This document shows positions 42,123 through 51,139 of a stretch of DNA of 64,000 nt, in pieces. Below the pieces are notes generated by a model. That model ran no database searches. It was not told the origin of the DNA and was given only the letters and a program-made list of their open reading frames with translations. The stretch is from NCBI RefSeq assembly GCF_001424305.1, contig NZ_LMPD01000005.1, forward strand, positions 302,905 to 366,904, in the 5' to 3' direction. The DNA is from Pedobacter sp. Leaf176 (lineage in GTDB: Bacteria; Bacteroidota; Bacteroidia; Sphingobacteriales; Sphingobacteriaceae). Position numbers and translations under genes: made by a program. Each line of letters starts with the position of its first letter. Positions within the stretch are counted from its first letter, which is position 1.

Positions 42123-42676
42123 TGAAAAAATTAAAAATAAATTCTCAACTCTTATTGCTGGCAGCTATCTTAATTGCGCTTGTCTTACTTTGTCTGTCTG
42201 CCAAAGTGAGATCAGTGTTAGCAATGGTCCTGCCGGTTGAAACTGAATGGTTCTTGTGGATAAATCAGCACCATAATGCATTCTGGGATACGATCATGTA
42301 CTGGGCCAGTGATAAGCGTTTTTGGCTTCCTTTTTATGCCTTCATTATTTATTGCCTCTTCCAGAATTTCTGCAAAAAAATTTGGCAGGTTCTTATTACC
42401 ATTGCGCTACTAGTTGCTAGTGCAGATCAGATTGCTTCAGGACTGATTAAAAACACCGTTAAGCGTCTACGCCCTTCCCATGAACCGAATCTAACTACGA
42501 TCATTCATTTAAGTAAAGCAGGTGCGGGTGGGATGTATGGATGGCCATCCGCTCTTTCATCACCTATCTTCAAAAGCATTCTTTCCGCTGGTTCGGCATT
42601 TACCGGATCATTGCCGGAGCAACGGTTCTTGTACTCATTTACTTTGGAATTATTCAATAACGGAAAATTAACATAA
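42122..42676 (+). pseudogene. PAP2 phosphatase 5' part joined out of frame to a UppP 3' part
   Basis: The GTG-started frame encodes about 139 residues of a PAP2 membrane phosphatase, up to the first phosphatase motif (KNTVKRLRP) and HLSKAGAGGMYG. The SGH and third motifs never follow: from about 42540 the DNA belongs to a different gene, read here out of frame to 42676. Without these motifs the product cannot be an active PAP2 enzyme. It still sits first after the riboswitch and could serve as a translated leader for the operon. Confidence 0.8.
42541..42660 (+). pseudogene. C-terminal fragment of undecaprenyl-diphosphatase UppP
   Basis: In the +1 frame relative to the PAP2 part, 39 codons read MAIRSFITYLQKHSFRWFG and then IYRIIAGATVLVLIYFGIIQ, the last helix region of UppP/BacA. 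It ends in TAA at 42658-42660. Both parental families cleave phosphate from lipid pyrophosphates, so a deletion seems to have fused two neighbouring phosphatase genes. Confidence 0.72.
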
Positions 42677-42680
42677 AACT

Positions 42681-43094
42681 ATGTGGTGGATCTACGCGCT
42701 ATTATCAGCTTTCTTTGCTTCCCTTACGGCCATCTTTGCAAAAGTCGGCGTAACCAATGTCAATTCTGATTTGGCTACTGCCATACGAACGGTGGTAATA
42801 CTGATTGTAGCCTGGGGGATCGTAATGGCCAGAGGCGAACTTAAAGGAATTACGGAACTGTCAAAGCATAACCTGCTATTTCTTTTTTTATCTGGCCTTG
42901 CCACCGGCTTGTCCTGGATATTCTACTACAAGGCTTTGCAGATCGGGAAAGTGTCCCAGGTCGCCCCTGTTGATAAGTTGAGTATTGCCCTAACTATTAT
43001 ACTTGCAATGGTGTTCCTGAAAGAAGCTCTTACCCTGAAAGTATTCTTTGGTGCCCTGCTGATCATTGGGGGAACACTGGTTTTGATCTTTTGA
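42681..43094 (+). CDS. Half-size EamA-family membrane protein
   Basis: 137 residues covering one EamA repeat of about five membrane segments (LLSAFFASLTAIFAKVGV, DKLSIALTIILAMVFLKE). Full-length DMT transporters carry two repeats, so this one should act as a dimer. It lies between the hybrid gene and enolase in the fluoride operon. Substrate unknown. Confidence 0.82.
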   Translation: MWWIYALLSAFFASLTAIFAKVGVTNVNSDLATAIRTVVILIVAWGIVMARGELKGITELSKHNLLFLFLSGLATGLSWIFYYKALQIGKVSQVAPVDKLSIALTIILAMVFLKEALTLKVFFGALLIIGGTLVLIF

Positions 43095-43152
43095 GAAACT
43101 CAATTATTTGTAAGCAACCGAAATACTAAAAATCAATATAAAACAAAAAACT

Positions 43153-44433
43153 ATGAAATTAACTAAAATTCATGCCCGTGAAATTTTGGATTCCAGGGGC
43201 AATCCGACAGTAGAAGTAGAAGTCACTCTTAACGGAACAACAGCAAGGGGTATTTCTCCATCCGGGGCAAGTACGGGTGAAAAAGAAGCCGTAGAGCTTA
43301 GAGATGGTGATCCAGAGCGCTATAATGGTAAAGGCGTGGAAAAAGCAGTAAAAGGGATTAACGTCGAAGTCGGCAAATCAGTCACCGGCTTATCCTTTGA
43401 GGGTCAGCAGGCCTTCGATGATCATATAATTGGTCTGGATGGAACCGAGAATAAATCAAGGCTCGGCGCAAATGCGATGCTTGCGGCCTCAATCGCCTTC
43501 GCCCGGGCTTCGGCCGTTGCAAAAGGGATTCCCTTGTATAGGCAGCTAGTGGAAAGGGAAGGTTACGTAATGCCCGTACCGTGCATGAATGTCATTAATG
43601 GGGGAAGGCATTCTGATAACAACATCGATTTTCAGGAATTTATGATTGCCCCTCATAACGCCCCCTCGTTTAAGGAAAGTATCCGTATGGGCGAAGCTGT
43701 TTTTCATTCCCTGAGAAGTCTGCTAAAAGCGAAAGGCTATTATACCGGAGTTGGTGACGAAGGTGGGTTTGCGCCAAATCTGAGTTCTAATGAGGAAGCC
43801 GTCCAAATCATCATGGAAGCGATACATATTGCCGGTTTTGCTCCAGGCAAGGATATTTCCCTTTGTCTTGACCCAGCGACCAGCGAAATGTGGAATAATG
43901 GAAAATATGAATTTTATAAAAGTTCTAAAGAACGGATCACAACAGATGAAATGATTGGCTTTTGGGAAGGATGGTTAAAAGAGTACCCAATTATCCTGTT
44001 GGAAGACGGGTTGGGCGAAAACGATTGGGAGGGATGGAAAAAGCTGACCAGCCTTTTGGGAGACAAAGTGGAATTGGTTGGAGATGATATATTCTGCACC
44101 AACCCGAGTATTATCCAGCAGGGAATCGACCAGGGCATTGCAAACAGCGTACTGATTAAATTGAACCAGATCGGTACAGTTTCCGAAACGCTAAAGGCCG
44201 TAGAACTAGCCCAAAAAAACGGTTACAATTGCTTTATTTCTCACCGCAGTGGTGAAACTGAAGACACGACAATTGCGGATCTGGTTGTCGCTACCGGTGC
44301 GGGGCACATCAAAACAGGAAGTGGCTGCCGCTCTGAAAGGGTATCTAAATTTAACCAGTTGCTTCGGATAGAAGAAGAACTTGGTGATAGGGCATCATTT
44401 GCAGGAATCAATACTTTTTATAAAAAATTATAA
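43153..44433 (+). CDS. eno: Enolase (fluoride-operon copy)
   Basis: 426 residues, full length. The catalytic set is intact: Glu162, Glu203, metal ligands Asp240, Glu284 and Asp311, and Lys336, plus SHRSGETEDTTIADL. Several usually invariant neighbours differ (LDPATSEM and LLEDGLGEN), marking it as a divergent, probably second enolase. It converts 2-phosphoglycerate to phosphoenolpyruvate and is inhibited by fluoride with phosphate, so extra enzyme helps under fluoride stress. It stands 18 bases before clcF. Confidence 0.93.
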   Translation: MKLTKIHAREILDSRGNPTVEVEVTLNGTTARGISPSGASTGEKEAVELRDGDPERYNGKGVEKAVKGINVEVGKSVTGLSFEGQQAFDDHIIGLDGTENKSRLGANAMLAASIAFARASAVAKGIPLYRQLVEREGYVMPVPCMNVINGGRHSDNNIDFQEFMIAPHNAPSFKESIRMGEAVFHSLRSLLKAKGYYTGVGDEGGFAPNLSSNEEAVQIIMEAIHIAGFAPGKDISLCLDPATSEMWNNGKYEFYKSSKERITTDEMIGFWEGWLKEYPIILLEDGLGENDWEGWKKLTSLLGDKVELVGDDIFCTNPSIIQQGIDQGIANSVLIKLNQIGTVSETLKAVELAQKNGYNCFISHRSGETEDTTIADLVVATGAGHIKTGSGCRSERVSKFNQLLRIEEELGDRASFAGINTFYKKL

Positions 44434-44451
44434 ATCAGCCGCTAACCTACA

Positions 44452-45744
44452 ATGAAACATAATAAATTTTTATTTGAACACCTTTCGGTTTTTAAATATG
44501 CGGTTCGATGGACGCTGCTTATACTTCCTGTTGCCATTGCAATAGGAAGTATGGTTGCCTTGTTCCTTTGGCTGCTAGGCTGGGCCATTCACTTTCGCTT
44601 TCAGCATACCTGTCTCATTTTTCTGCTACCTTTATCAGGTATTGTGATCCACCTGATTTATCAGTCAGTTGGTAGGTCCTCAGAAAAAGGAAATAACCTG
44701 ATCATGGATGAAATCCATAGGCCGGGTGGTGGAGTGCCCAGGCAGATGGCGCCAGTAATCTTAATAACTACAGTGATTACCCATTTGTTTGGCGGATCGG
44801 CTGGAAGAGAGGGAACCGCGGTACAAATCGGAGGAAGCATCGCAGGAATGTTTAGCCGCTGGTTTAAGCTAAATGAGGTAGACACCAAGATGCTCCTTAC
44901 CGCGGGAATTGCAGCCGGGTTTGGGGCGGTGTTCGGAACACCGCTCACCGGTGCCATATTTGCAATGGAAGTTCTGGCCATTGGAAGAATAGAGTACAAG
45001 GCTTTACTTCCCGCATTAATTGCCAGCGTGCTTGGTGATCTTACTGTCTCTGCCTGGGGCATCCATCATACCGCTTATCACATCGATCTCATAGAGAAAA
45101 GTGCCTACTTTCTATCTGAATACCTGCCGGTAAACCTACTCCTGCTTAGTAAGGTTATTCTAGCATCCACATTGTTTGGTCTGGCCAGCTACCTGTTTGC
45201 TGTAATGGTGCATGAGATCAAGGCCTTTTTTTCTAAAGTATGTAAGATCCAGTGGCTTATTCCTGTTATCGGTGGTCTGATTATTATAGGCTTGACTTAC
45301 GCCATCGGGAAACCGGATTACTTAAGTTTGGGCGTGGATAGCGAATACCAAGGAGCCGTTACAATTCCCTCTGCTTTTCAGCCTGGTGGAGCAGATACTT
45401 GGAGCTGGTTATGGAAGACCATTTACACAACTTTAACATTAGGAACTGGATTTAAAGGTGGTGAGGTAACGCCTTTGTTTTATATTGGCGCAACATTAGG
45501 CAATGCACTTTCGACCTTATTAAATGCTCCAGTTAGTTTGTTTGCTGCCCTTGGATTTATTGCTGTTTTTGCTGGTGCAACGAATACACCCCTTGCCTGT
45601 ACGATTATGGGTATAGAACTTTTTGGTAGTGAATACACCATGTTTTTTGCGGTAGCCTGTTTTACAGCCTATTTTTTCAGTGGCCATTCAGGTATATATT
45701 CTTCACAGCGTATTGCGGTACCCAAAATATTTACGGGAACATAA
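44452..45744 (+). CDS. clcF: CLC-F fluoride/proton antiporter
   Basis: 430 residues of CLC type with about ten or more hydrophobic segments. Two features mark the fluoride clade: GREGT at 118-122 (chloride CLCs have GREGP) and GNNLIM, where Asn81 and Met85 keep the N-x3-M spacing known for fluoride CLCs, in place of GSGIP. It expels fluoride in exchange for protons. Last gene of the riboswitch operon. Confidence 0.88.
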   Translation: MKHNKFLFEHLSVFKYAVRWTLLILPVAIAIGSMVALFLWLLGWAIHFRFQHTCLIFLLPLSGIVIHLIYQSVGRSSEKGNNLIMDEIHRPGGGVPRQMAPVILITTVITHLFGGSAGREGTAVQIGGSIAGMFSRWFKLNEVDTKMLLTAGIAAGFGAVFGTPLTGAIFAMEVLAIGRIEYKALLPALIASVLGDLTVSAWGIHHTAYHIDLIEKSAYFLSEYLPVNLLLLSKVILASTLFGLASYLFAVMVHEIKAFFSKVCKIQWLIPVIGGLIIIGLTYAIGKPDYLSLGVDSEYQGAVTIPSAFQPGGADTWSWLWKTIYTTLTLGTGFKGGEVTPLFYIGATLGNALSTLLNAPVSLFAALGFIAVFAGATNTPLACTIMGIELFGSEYTMFFAVACFTAYFFSGHSGIYSSQRIAVPKIFTGT

Positions 45745-45904
45745 AATATTGACTTATCCTGTTCCTGTGGATTATCATAAAGAGGTGAAATTTTTATAAG
45801 ATCCTTGACCAATGCAATCAGCAATTTATATCAAAAAACAACGCTATATCGACCGCTTTCCTTCCTCTCTTTTCTAAAGCATCAAGTACAGATGATTTAA
45901 CTGC

Positions 45905-46294
45905 CTATGTTGTTTTAATAAGGTAGAGCAGTAAAAGTATACTAGCTATGAAAACTAAAGCGGTTAAAACTTTAACAAAAAGTGTTGAATGGTAATACAC
46001 CCCCTGATTCAATTGTTCTTTCGTTGAATTATATCTTAAGTAAGAACAAATGATAGTAATTGCTCCCAGGGCAACTAGAAAAATCCCGATAATGCGGGAA
46101 TCTCCGGTTTGGTGCAGGGGCACTTTACTCCCCAGTGCGGCACTGATCTGCTTGATAAATAGCGAGAATTTCATCACCACGAAGCCAAATCCCATGATAC
46201 CAATACTGGTTCTGATCCAGGCCAAAAATGTTCTTTCATTAGCCAAATGGTCTCCTGCATGCTGTTTGGTGTTTTCCTGATCTTGAATTTTCAT
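45905..46294 (-). CDS. DUF202 (YidH-type) small membrane protein, copy 2
   Basis: 129 residues from the ATG at 46294 (the upstream ATG at 46333 adds a cysteine-containing tail not found in the family). It shares LANERTFLAWIRTSIGIMGF and most of its length with the copy at 4141. Three membrane segments; function unknown. Confidence 0.85.
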   Translation of the reverse strand: MKIQDQENTKQHAGDHLANERTFLAWIRTSIGIMGFGFVVMKFSLFIKQISAALGSKVPLHQTGDSRIIGIFLVALGAITIICSYLRYNSTKEQLNQGVYYHSTLFVKVLTALVFIASILLLLYLIKTT

Positions 46295-46334
46295 CTTGTT
46301 CTGTATCGGTATATTACAGCAATATATTTGCATG

Positions 46335-46841
46335 TTATGTCAATATCGATGCCAGTTTGGAGATGATAACCCTGGTATCCCGGATGCAAGTAAGCCTGTT
46401 TGATTCAGTGCCGGCAGGATAGCAGGTAACTGCAATTTCTTCGATAAACGATAAGCCTGATAGGTCAATAGATTCTTTAACCTCTTGTTCAATGCTTTTC
46501 ATTAGGATCATGATTAATCGGGGTTGATATGTTCTGATTTTATGAGCTAATTGCTCTATTCCCCCCTGCCTCTGGTTTTTTCTGATTTTAACTGACGATT
46601 TATCAATAGGTGTACAAGTTAGATGTTCCAAAAAGCATCCCGTGCCTTTAAAGAACTGCAAAAAATCTTCTACAGATTTAAAATCGCCAAATACCTCACT
46701 AAATGCAAGATAAATTGTTCGAAACAGATTAGTATTTCCCAGGTAAAAATGTTTATCGTCACCTCCAGGAGCTTCAGAAACAAAGAGCAGCAGCACTTTA
46801 GCTGGCTGATATTGCCTCGAAATTTCGGTAACACTATACAT
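46335..46841 (-). CDS. Uracil-DNA-glycosylase-like hypothetical protein
   Basis: About 168 residues from the ATG at 46841, which overlaps the LysR stop by 8 bases. VLLLFVSEAPGGD near the N-terminus and a later HLTCTPIDKSS resemble the UDG superfamily core (EAPG), but other motifs are not clear. It is not assignable to a known enzyme. Co-transcribed with the LysR gene. Confidence 0.55.
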   Translation of the reverse strand: MYSVTEISRQYQPAKVLLLFVSEAPGGDDKHFYLGNTNLFRTIYLAFSEVFGDFKSVEDFLQFFKGTGCFLEHLTCTPIDKSSVKIRKNQRQGGIEQLAHKIRTYQPRLIMILMKSIEQEVKESIDLSGLSFIEEIAVTCYPAGTESNRLTCIRDTRVIISKLASILT

Positions 46842-47733
46842 TATAGTTGTAGCTTTTAGCGAAGCGCATAAATAGTTCCGCCAGAGCGTCCTGCTGACCA
46901 TGAAGCTGAATGAAATGAAACGGCCTTTCGATAACCATATCCTTGATATCTATGATGCGGCATTCATTATTCTTGAGCTCTTTCAATATGGAGTGGATAG
47001 ATAAAAAAGCCAGGCATTTGCTGTGAATCAAATAGGATTTAATGCTTTCGGTACTACCTAACTGCATTTCTATATTTAAGTCCCCCACCTTTATCTGGTG
47101 TGCTTTTAAAGCATATGCAATAACATCTAGTGTACCAGAACCAGGTTCACGAAGTAATAAATCATAATCCTTCAACTCATTCGGTTTGATCATTTCCTTT
47201 TTCATGGCATAATTGTGACCAGAACACACCAGCACCAGCTCGTCTTTTAGATATTGTTCGTATTTAATCTGTGGGTTCCGGGAGATGCCTTCAATGATTC
47301 CAAAATCTATTTCCTTAGCAATCAAACGCTGCTCTACATCTTCTGTGTTTCCGGTAACCAGTTGAATTTGTATATCCTTAAACTTATTGTGAAACTGTGC
47401 CAATACAGGTGGAATGATATATTGTGCCACAGTACTGCTGGCACCAATCCTCAATATTCCTTTATGCTGTTTAGTAAGTAGATTCATATCATATTCCAGT
47501 TCCCGGTAAGTTCCAAAAATCTGTTCTGCGTAATGCAACAATAATTCGCCGGCTGGGGTGAGGCTGATTTTTTTGTTTCCACTGCGTTCAAATAATGACA
47601 TTTTGAACTCCTGCTCTAATTCTTTAATGTGTTTGGTTACAGCAGGCTGACTGATAAATAACTCTGCCGAGGCCTTTGTAAAATTCAGCCTTTTAGCGAC
47701 AGCATAAAATACTTGCAAACGGAAATCTATCAT
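46834..47733 (-). CDS. LysR-family regulator (CysL/YeiE-like)
   Basis: 299 residues from the ATG at 47733. N-terminal winged helix (FTKASAELFISQPAVTKHIKELE) and a substrate domain with GASSTVAQYIIPPVL, typical of the CysL/YeiE branch that controls sulfite or sulfate genes. It is divergent from the TsdA-DsrE-YeiH run, and yeiE-yeiH pairing is a known arrangement, so it probably activates that operon. Confidence 0.85.
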   Translation of the reverse strand: MIDFRLQVFYAVAKRLNFTKASAELFISQPAVTKHIKELEQEFKMSLFERSGNKKISLTPAGELLLHYAEQIFGTYRELEYDMNLLTKQHKGILRIGASSTVAQYIIPPVLAQFHNKFKDIQIQLVTGNTEDVEQRLIAKEIDFGIIEGISRNPQIKYEQYLKDELVLVCSGHNYAMKKEMIKPNELKDYDLLLREPGSGTLDVIAYALKAHQIKVGDLNIEMQLGSTESIKSYLIHSKCLAFLSIHSILKELKNNECRIIDIKDMVIERPFHFIQLHGQQDALAELFMRFAKSYNYNV

Positions 47734-47792
47734 ACACGGTTTTAGTAGATAACCTAAGATACAAACAATTTGTTTCAACGGGTACTGACATC

Positions 47793-47807
47793 ATAACCTT
47801 ACGTTAT
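47793..47807. promoter_or_regulatory. LysR-type box between the regulator and TsdA copy 2
   Basis: ATAACCTTACGTTAT is a perfect inverted repeat with a T-N11-A core in the divergent intergenic region, the usual LysR recognition pattern. It lies 60 bases upstream of the LysR start and 71 upstream of the cytochrome start. Confidence 0.55.
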
Positions 47808-47877
47808 CATCAATAACTTTTTATGCTTTTTCTGATGAGTAGAATAAATGCACATTTGTAACAGAAAAATATTGGTT

Positions 47878-48963
47878 ATGAATAAGGAATCAACAGAAAA
47901 AGAAATCAGACAAGCACTTATATATACAGCCAGGACAACGGCTATCATTGCGTTTCTATTTGTTGCTTGTGGAACCATTTTCATCTGCACTTTATTTTTT
48001 AATGGGCAGCCAGATGTAGTGACAGCAAAAACCAAACAGGATGTGGAAACCGGTATAGCTGCTGTTAACGTCAAAAGCCAGGTTGTACCTGCTGATGCCT
48101 GGAAAGCGCCTGATGAAAATACGATTCCGGCGGACACCAAGTACGGCCAGATGATCAGGTATGGCAAAGAATTAATAGCACATACGAGCAAATATTTTGG
48201 GCCAAATGGATCCATAGCCCGTATTACAAATGGTATGAATTGTCAGAATTGTCACCTCGAGGGTGGAACCAAACTGTTCGGAAATAATTATGCTGGTTTT
48301 ATTTCCAGTTTTCCTAAAATGAGTGGCAGATCAGGAAAGGTTGAACCTGCATCGGCACGTATTGCAGAGTGCTTCAATCGAAGTCTTGCAGGCAAAGTAC
48401 CAGACGAATCTAGTAAAGAGATACAGGCAATGCTGGCTTATATGAAATGGCTTGGAACAGGTGTAAAAAAAGGGGAGAAAGTGTTTGGAACGGGAACCGA
48501 AAAATTAAAATTCCTGGATAGGGCAGCGAATGTCAAACATGGAGCGATTTTATATACCAGTAAATGTCAAAGTTGTCATGGTGCAAATGGTGAGGGAATA
48601 CTCGGTGAAGACAAACTAACTTATGTTTATCCGCCATTATGGGGCAAACACAGCTACAATGATGGCGCAGGGATGTATAGACTCAGTAACTTTGCGGGGT
48701 TCGTAAAGAACAATATGCCATATGGTGCCAGATATGGAGATGCGCAGTTAAGTGATGAGGAGGCCTGGGATCTCGCTGCTTTTGTGAACTCACAGCCAAG
48801 ACCACATAAAGATCAGGGAAAAGATTACCCTGATTTGTTAAAAAAACCTTTTGATGCGCCATACGGACCATATGCCGACAAATTTTCTGAAAATCAACAT
48901 AAGTATGGTCCATTTGCACCAATTGTAACCTCCGAAAAACAAGTAAAACTAACAACTAAATAA
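47878..48963 (+). CDS. TsdA-like diheme cytochrome c, copy 2
   Basis: 361 residues from the ATG at 47878 (a longer ATG start at 47848 is possible). Membrane anchor at about 19-42, haem sites CQNCH (122-126) and CQSCH (230-234), and Cys165 in RIAECFNRS as the probable distal haem ligand. It is clearly homologous to copy 1 over its whole length, with closely matching motif order and end (KHSYNDGAGMYRLSNFAGF). First gene of the second sulfur operon. Confidence 0.82.
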   Translation: MNKESTEKEIRQALIYTARTTAIIAFLFVACGTIFICTLFFNGQPDVVTAKTKQDVETGIAAVNVKSQVVPADAWKAPDENTIPADTKYGQMIRYGKELIAHTSKYFGPNGSIARITNGMNCQNCHLEGGTKLFGNNYAGFISSFPKMSGRSGKVEPASARIAECFNRSLAGKVPDESSKEIQAMLAYMKWLGTGVKKGEKVFGTGTEKLKFLDRAANVKHGAILYTSKCQSCHGANGEGILGEDKLTYVYPPLWGKHSYNDGAGMYRLSNFAGFVKNNMPYGARYGDAQLSDEEAWDLAAFVNSQPRPHKDQGKDYPDLLKKPFDAPYGPYADKFSENQHKYGPFAPIVTSEKQVKLTTK

Positions 48964-48982
48964 ATCATCAAAATCTAAAATC

Positions 48983-49438
48983 ATGAAAAAAATAACCTTA
49001 ATCTGTACATTATTTTTGCTGATCGCAGCAACCTCGGCCACTTTTGCCCAAGCTACACCTGCTAATTTTACAGGGGCAAAAGCCACCCTGAAAAATTATA
49101 AGGCACTGTATGTAATCAATAACGGTGATGAGAAAAAGATTGCAGGAACACTTCGAAACCTAAAAAATGCACTCGACGATCCCAGGTTAAAAGGGAAAAT
49201 CAATGCAGAACTTATTGCCTTTGGAGATGGCGTAGCTGTTTACCAGAAGAACGGATCTTTTGAAAAAACATTGTTAGAACTGCAATCCAGAGGAGTAATT
49301 CTTGCACAATGTGAAAATACCGTCAGAGAAAGGAAAATCGAAAAAAATACCTTATTTGATTTTATCAGTTATGTACCCAGCGGCAATGGTGAAATCATCA
49401 TCCGTCAATATCAGGGATGGGCAGTTGTACATCCTTAA
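48983..49438 (+). CDS. Secreted DsrE-family protein, copy 2
   Basis: 151 residues, the same length as copy 1, with signal peptide (ATSATFAQ), ELIAFGDGVAVYQ and the cysteine in ILAQCENTVRERKIE. The shared FDFISYVPSGNGEIIIR block is unchanged between copies. It follows the cytochrome gene after 19 bases. Likely periplasmic sulfur carrier partner of the cytochrome. Confidence 0.82.
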   Translation: MKKITLICTLFLLIAATSATFAQATPANFTGAKATLKNYKALYVINNGDEKKIAGTLRNLKNALDDPRLKGKINAELIAFGDGVAVYQKNGSFEKTLLELQSRGVILAQCENTVRERKIEKNTLFDFISYVPSGNGEIIIRQYQGWAVVHP

Positions 49439-49457
49439 ACCAAATAATTAGAAAATC

Positions 49458-50378
49458 ATGAAATATATAAATCACACCTTTTTAGTCACAGTTGCATTTT
49501 TATTGCTTTGTGGAAATGTTAAGGCCCAGGATCATCGCTTTGATCCGCCCTGGAATACTCCACCTGAAAGTAAAGTTCAGTTCACAGTACCTGGAGTAGA
49601 CAATGTGCCTGATCTTTTTGGAGACATTAATGATCCCCAACTGGTGGTTTTCTTTGCCGGTAACCAGTTTATGTGCATTGACGAATTAATTGCAGCCTTT
49701 AAAAAGTCATATCCACATTATCAGCGGGTATTTGCCGAAACGCTTCCCCCAGGCATTTTAGCCCAACAAATAAAAACCGGTAGCATTGTGGTGGGCAACA
49801 TGAGAATTACCTTAAAGCCGGATGTTTATACAGCTGGTAAGAACCGGATAGACATGACCCCTGAATGGTTTAGCAAAACGACTTTATATGCTAGAAACAG
49901 GTTGGCAATCATGGTCCAAAAGGGAAATCCGAAGGCATTGAAGTCACTCAAAGATTTAGCAAATAAAGAGCTGAGGATCAGTATGCCCAATCCAGAGAAT
50001 GAAGGGATCGGTAAACGTATTGAAGAAGCCTATGTGAAAGCTGGAGGGGAAACATTAAAATCTACCATCATGGAAGATAAAGTTAAAGATAAGACTACTT
50101 ATCTTACCATGATCCATCATCGCCAATCACCAATGAGGATCCTATACAACGAAAGTGACGCCGCTCCAGTATGGTATACTGAGGCCTACTATCAGAAAAT
50201 GATTGGCCATCCTGTTGAGCTCATTGAAATTCCTGAAAAAGAGAATATCCATGCGCAATATATAGCGGGACAGTTAAAAGATGCGCCACATCCGGCCGCT
50301 GCAAAAGATTTTATGGATTTTTTGATCAGTCCGCAGGCTGCTGCCATCTACAAAAAGTTTGGTTTTGATTTACCTTAA
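49458..50378 (+). CDS. Periplasmic substrate-binding protein (ModA-like), orphan 1
   Basis: 306 residues with a signal peptide (LLCGNVKAQ) and a type-2 periplasmic-binding fold: GNQFMCIDELIAAFKK, then SLKDLANKELRISMPNPEN and a C-terminal AAAIYKKFGF helix as in ModA-like anion binders. No ABC permease or ATPase is nearby. In this operon it may bind a sulfur oxyanion for transfer to the cytochrome/DsrE pair. Confidence 0.75.
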   Translation: MKYINHTFLVTVAFLLLCGNVKAQDHRFDPPWNTPPESKVQFTVPGVDNVPDLFGDINDPQLVVFFAGNQFMCIDELIAAFKKSYPHYQRVFAETLPPGILAQQIKTGSIVVGNMRITLKPDVYTAGKNRIDMTPEWFSKTTLYARNRLAIMVQKGNPKALKSLKDLANKELRISMPNPENEGIGKRIEEAYVKAGGETLKSTIMEDKVKDKTTYLTMIHHRQSPMRILYNESDAAPVWYTEAYYQKMIGHPVELIEIPEKENIHAQYIAGQLKDAPHPAAAKDFMDFLISPQAAAIYKKFGFDLP

Positions 50379-50389
50379 ACATAAACACA

Positions 50390-51139
50390 ATGAAAAATAT
50401 ATTTTTAACCATATTGTCAGTCGTTGCTGTAGTGACCATTGGGAATGCACAAATCCCAAACGATACTTTATATGTCTATGGTCCCGGTGGGCCGCTCGGA
50501 CCGATCAATGAATGTGCGAAGGTTTTTGGAAAGCAGCATGATATCGTAATTAAAGTCACTGCCGGGCCAGATAATGAATGGATGCCGGATGCAATGAAAC
50601 ATGCAGATCTGTTCTTTGGAGGAGCAGAATACATGCTTTCAAAATTCATGTCTGACCACCCAAACATGATAGTGGCGAACTCTCGGACAGAGTTATATAA
50701 ACGTGCGGCAGCGATCCTGGTACGGCCCGGCAATCCTAAAAACATCAAAAATCTGGGCGATCTCTGTAAACCAGGTGTGAAAATTCTTGATGTGAATGGG
50801 GCTGGGCAAATGGGGCTTTGGGAAGATTTGGCAGGTCGACAAGATCTGATTGCAAACATACAGCAGCGTATAGCAGGTACATTTGCAAATTCGGCATTGG
50901 GTATTGCTGCATGGAAAAATGATCCTCAATATGATGCCTGGATAACATTTGGCTCCTGGCATAACCGTTTACCAGACCTCACCTCAATGGTTAGGATTCC
51001 TGTTACACAAACAGTCTATAGAGGTACACCTGTAGTGAGGGGTAGCACTGGTACGCATAAGTCGGAAACTGAGGATTTTATCAAGTTTATGCAATCCGAT
51101 AAAGGACATCTCATTTTCAAAAAATGGGGTTGGGAATAA
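50390..51139 (+). CDS. Periplasmic substrate-binding protein, orphan 2
   Basis: 249 residues with a signal peptide (VTIGNAQ) and the binding-protein pattern VYGPGGPLGPINECAKVF, VRPGNPKNIKNLGDLCKPG and a final FKKWGW. It is related in fold but not closely in sequence to orphan 1, and follows it after 11 bases. Ligand unknown. Confidence 0.75.
   Translation: MKNIFLTILSVVAVVTIGNAQIPNDTLYVYGPGGPLGPINECAKVFGKQHDIVIKVTAGPDNEWMPDAMKHADLFFGGAEYMLSKFMSDHPNMIVANSRTELYKRAAAILVRPGNPKNIKNLGDLCKPGVKILDVNGAGQMGLWEDLAGRQDLIANIQQRIAGTFANSALGIAAWKNDPQYDAWITFGSWHNRLPDLTSMVRIPVTQTVYRGTPVVRGSTGTHKSETEDFIKFMQSDKGHLIFKKWGWE

Noticed and set aside
45745..45904. Coding-like minus-strand words between clcF and DUF202
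   Set aside because: Frames are short and broken, with no recognisable protein.
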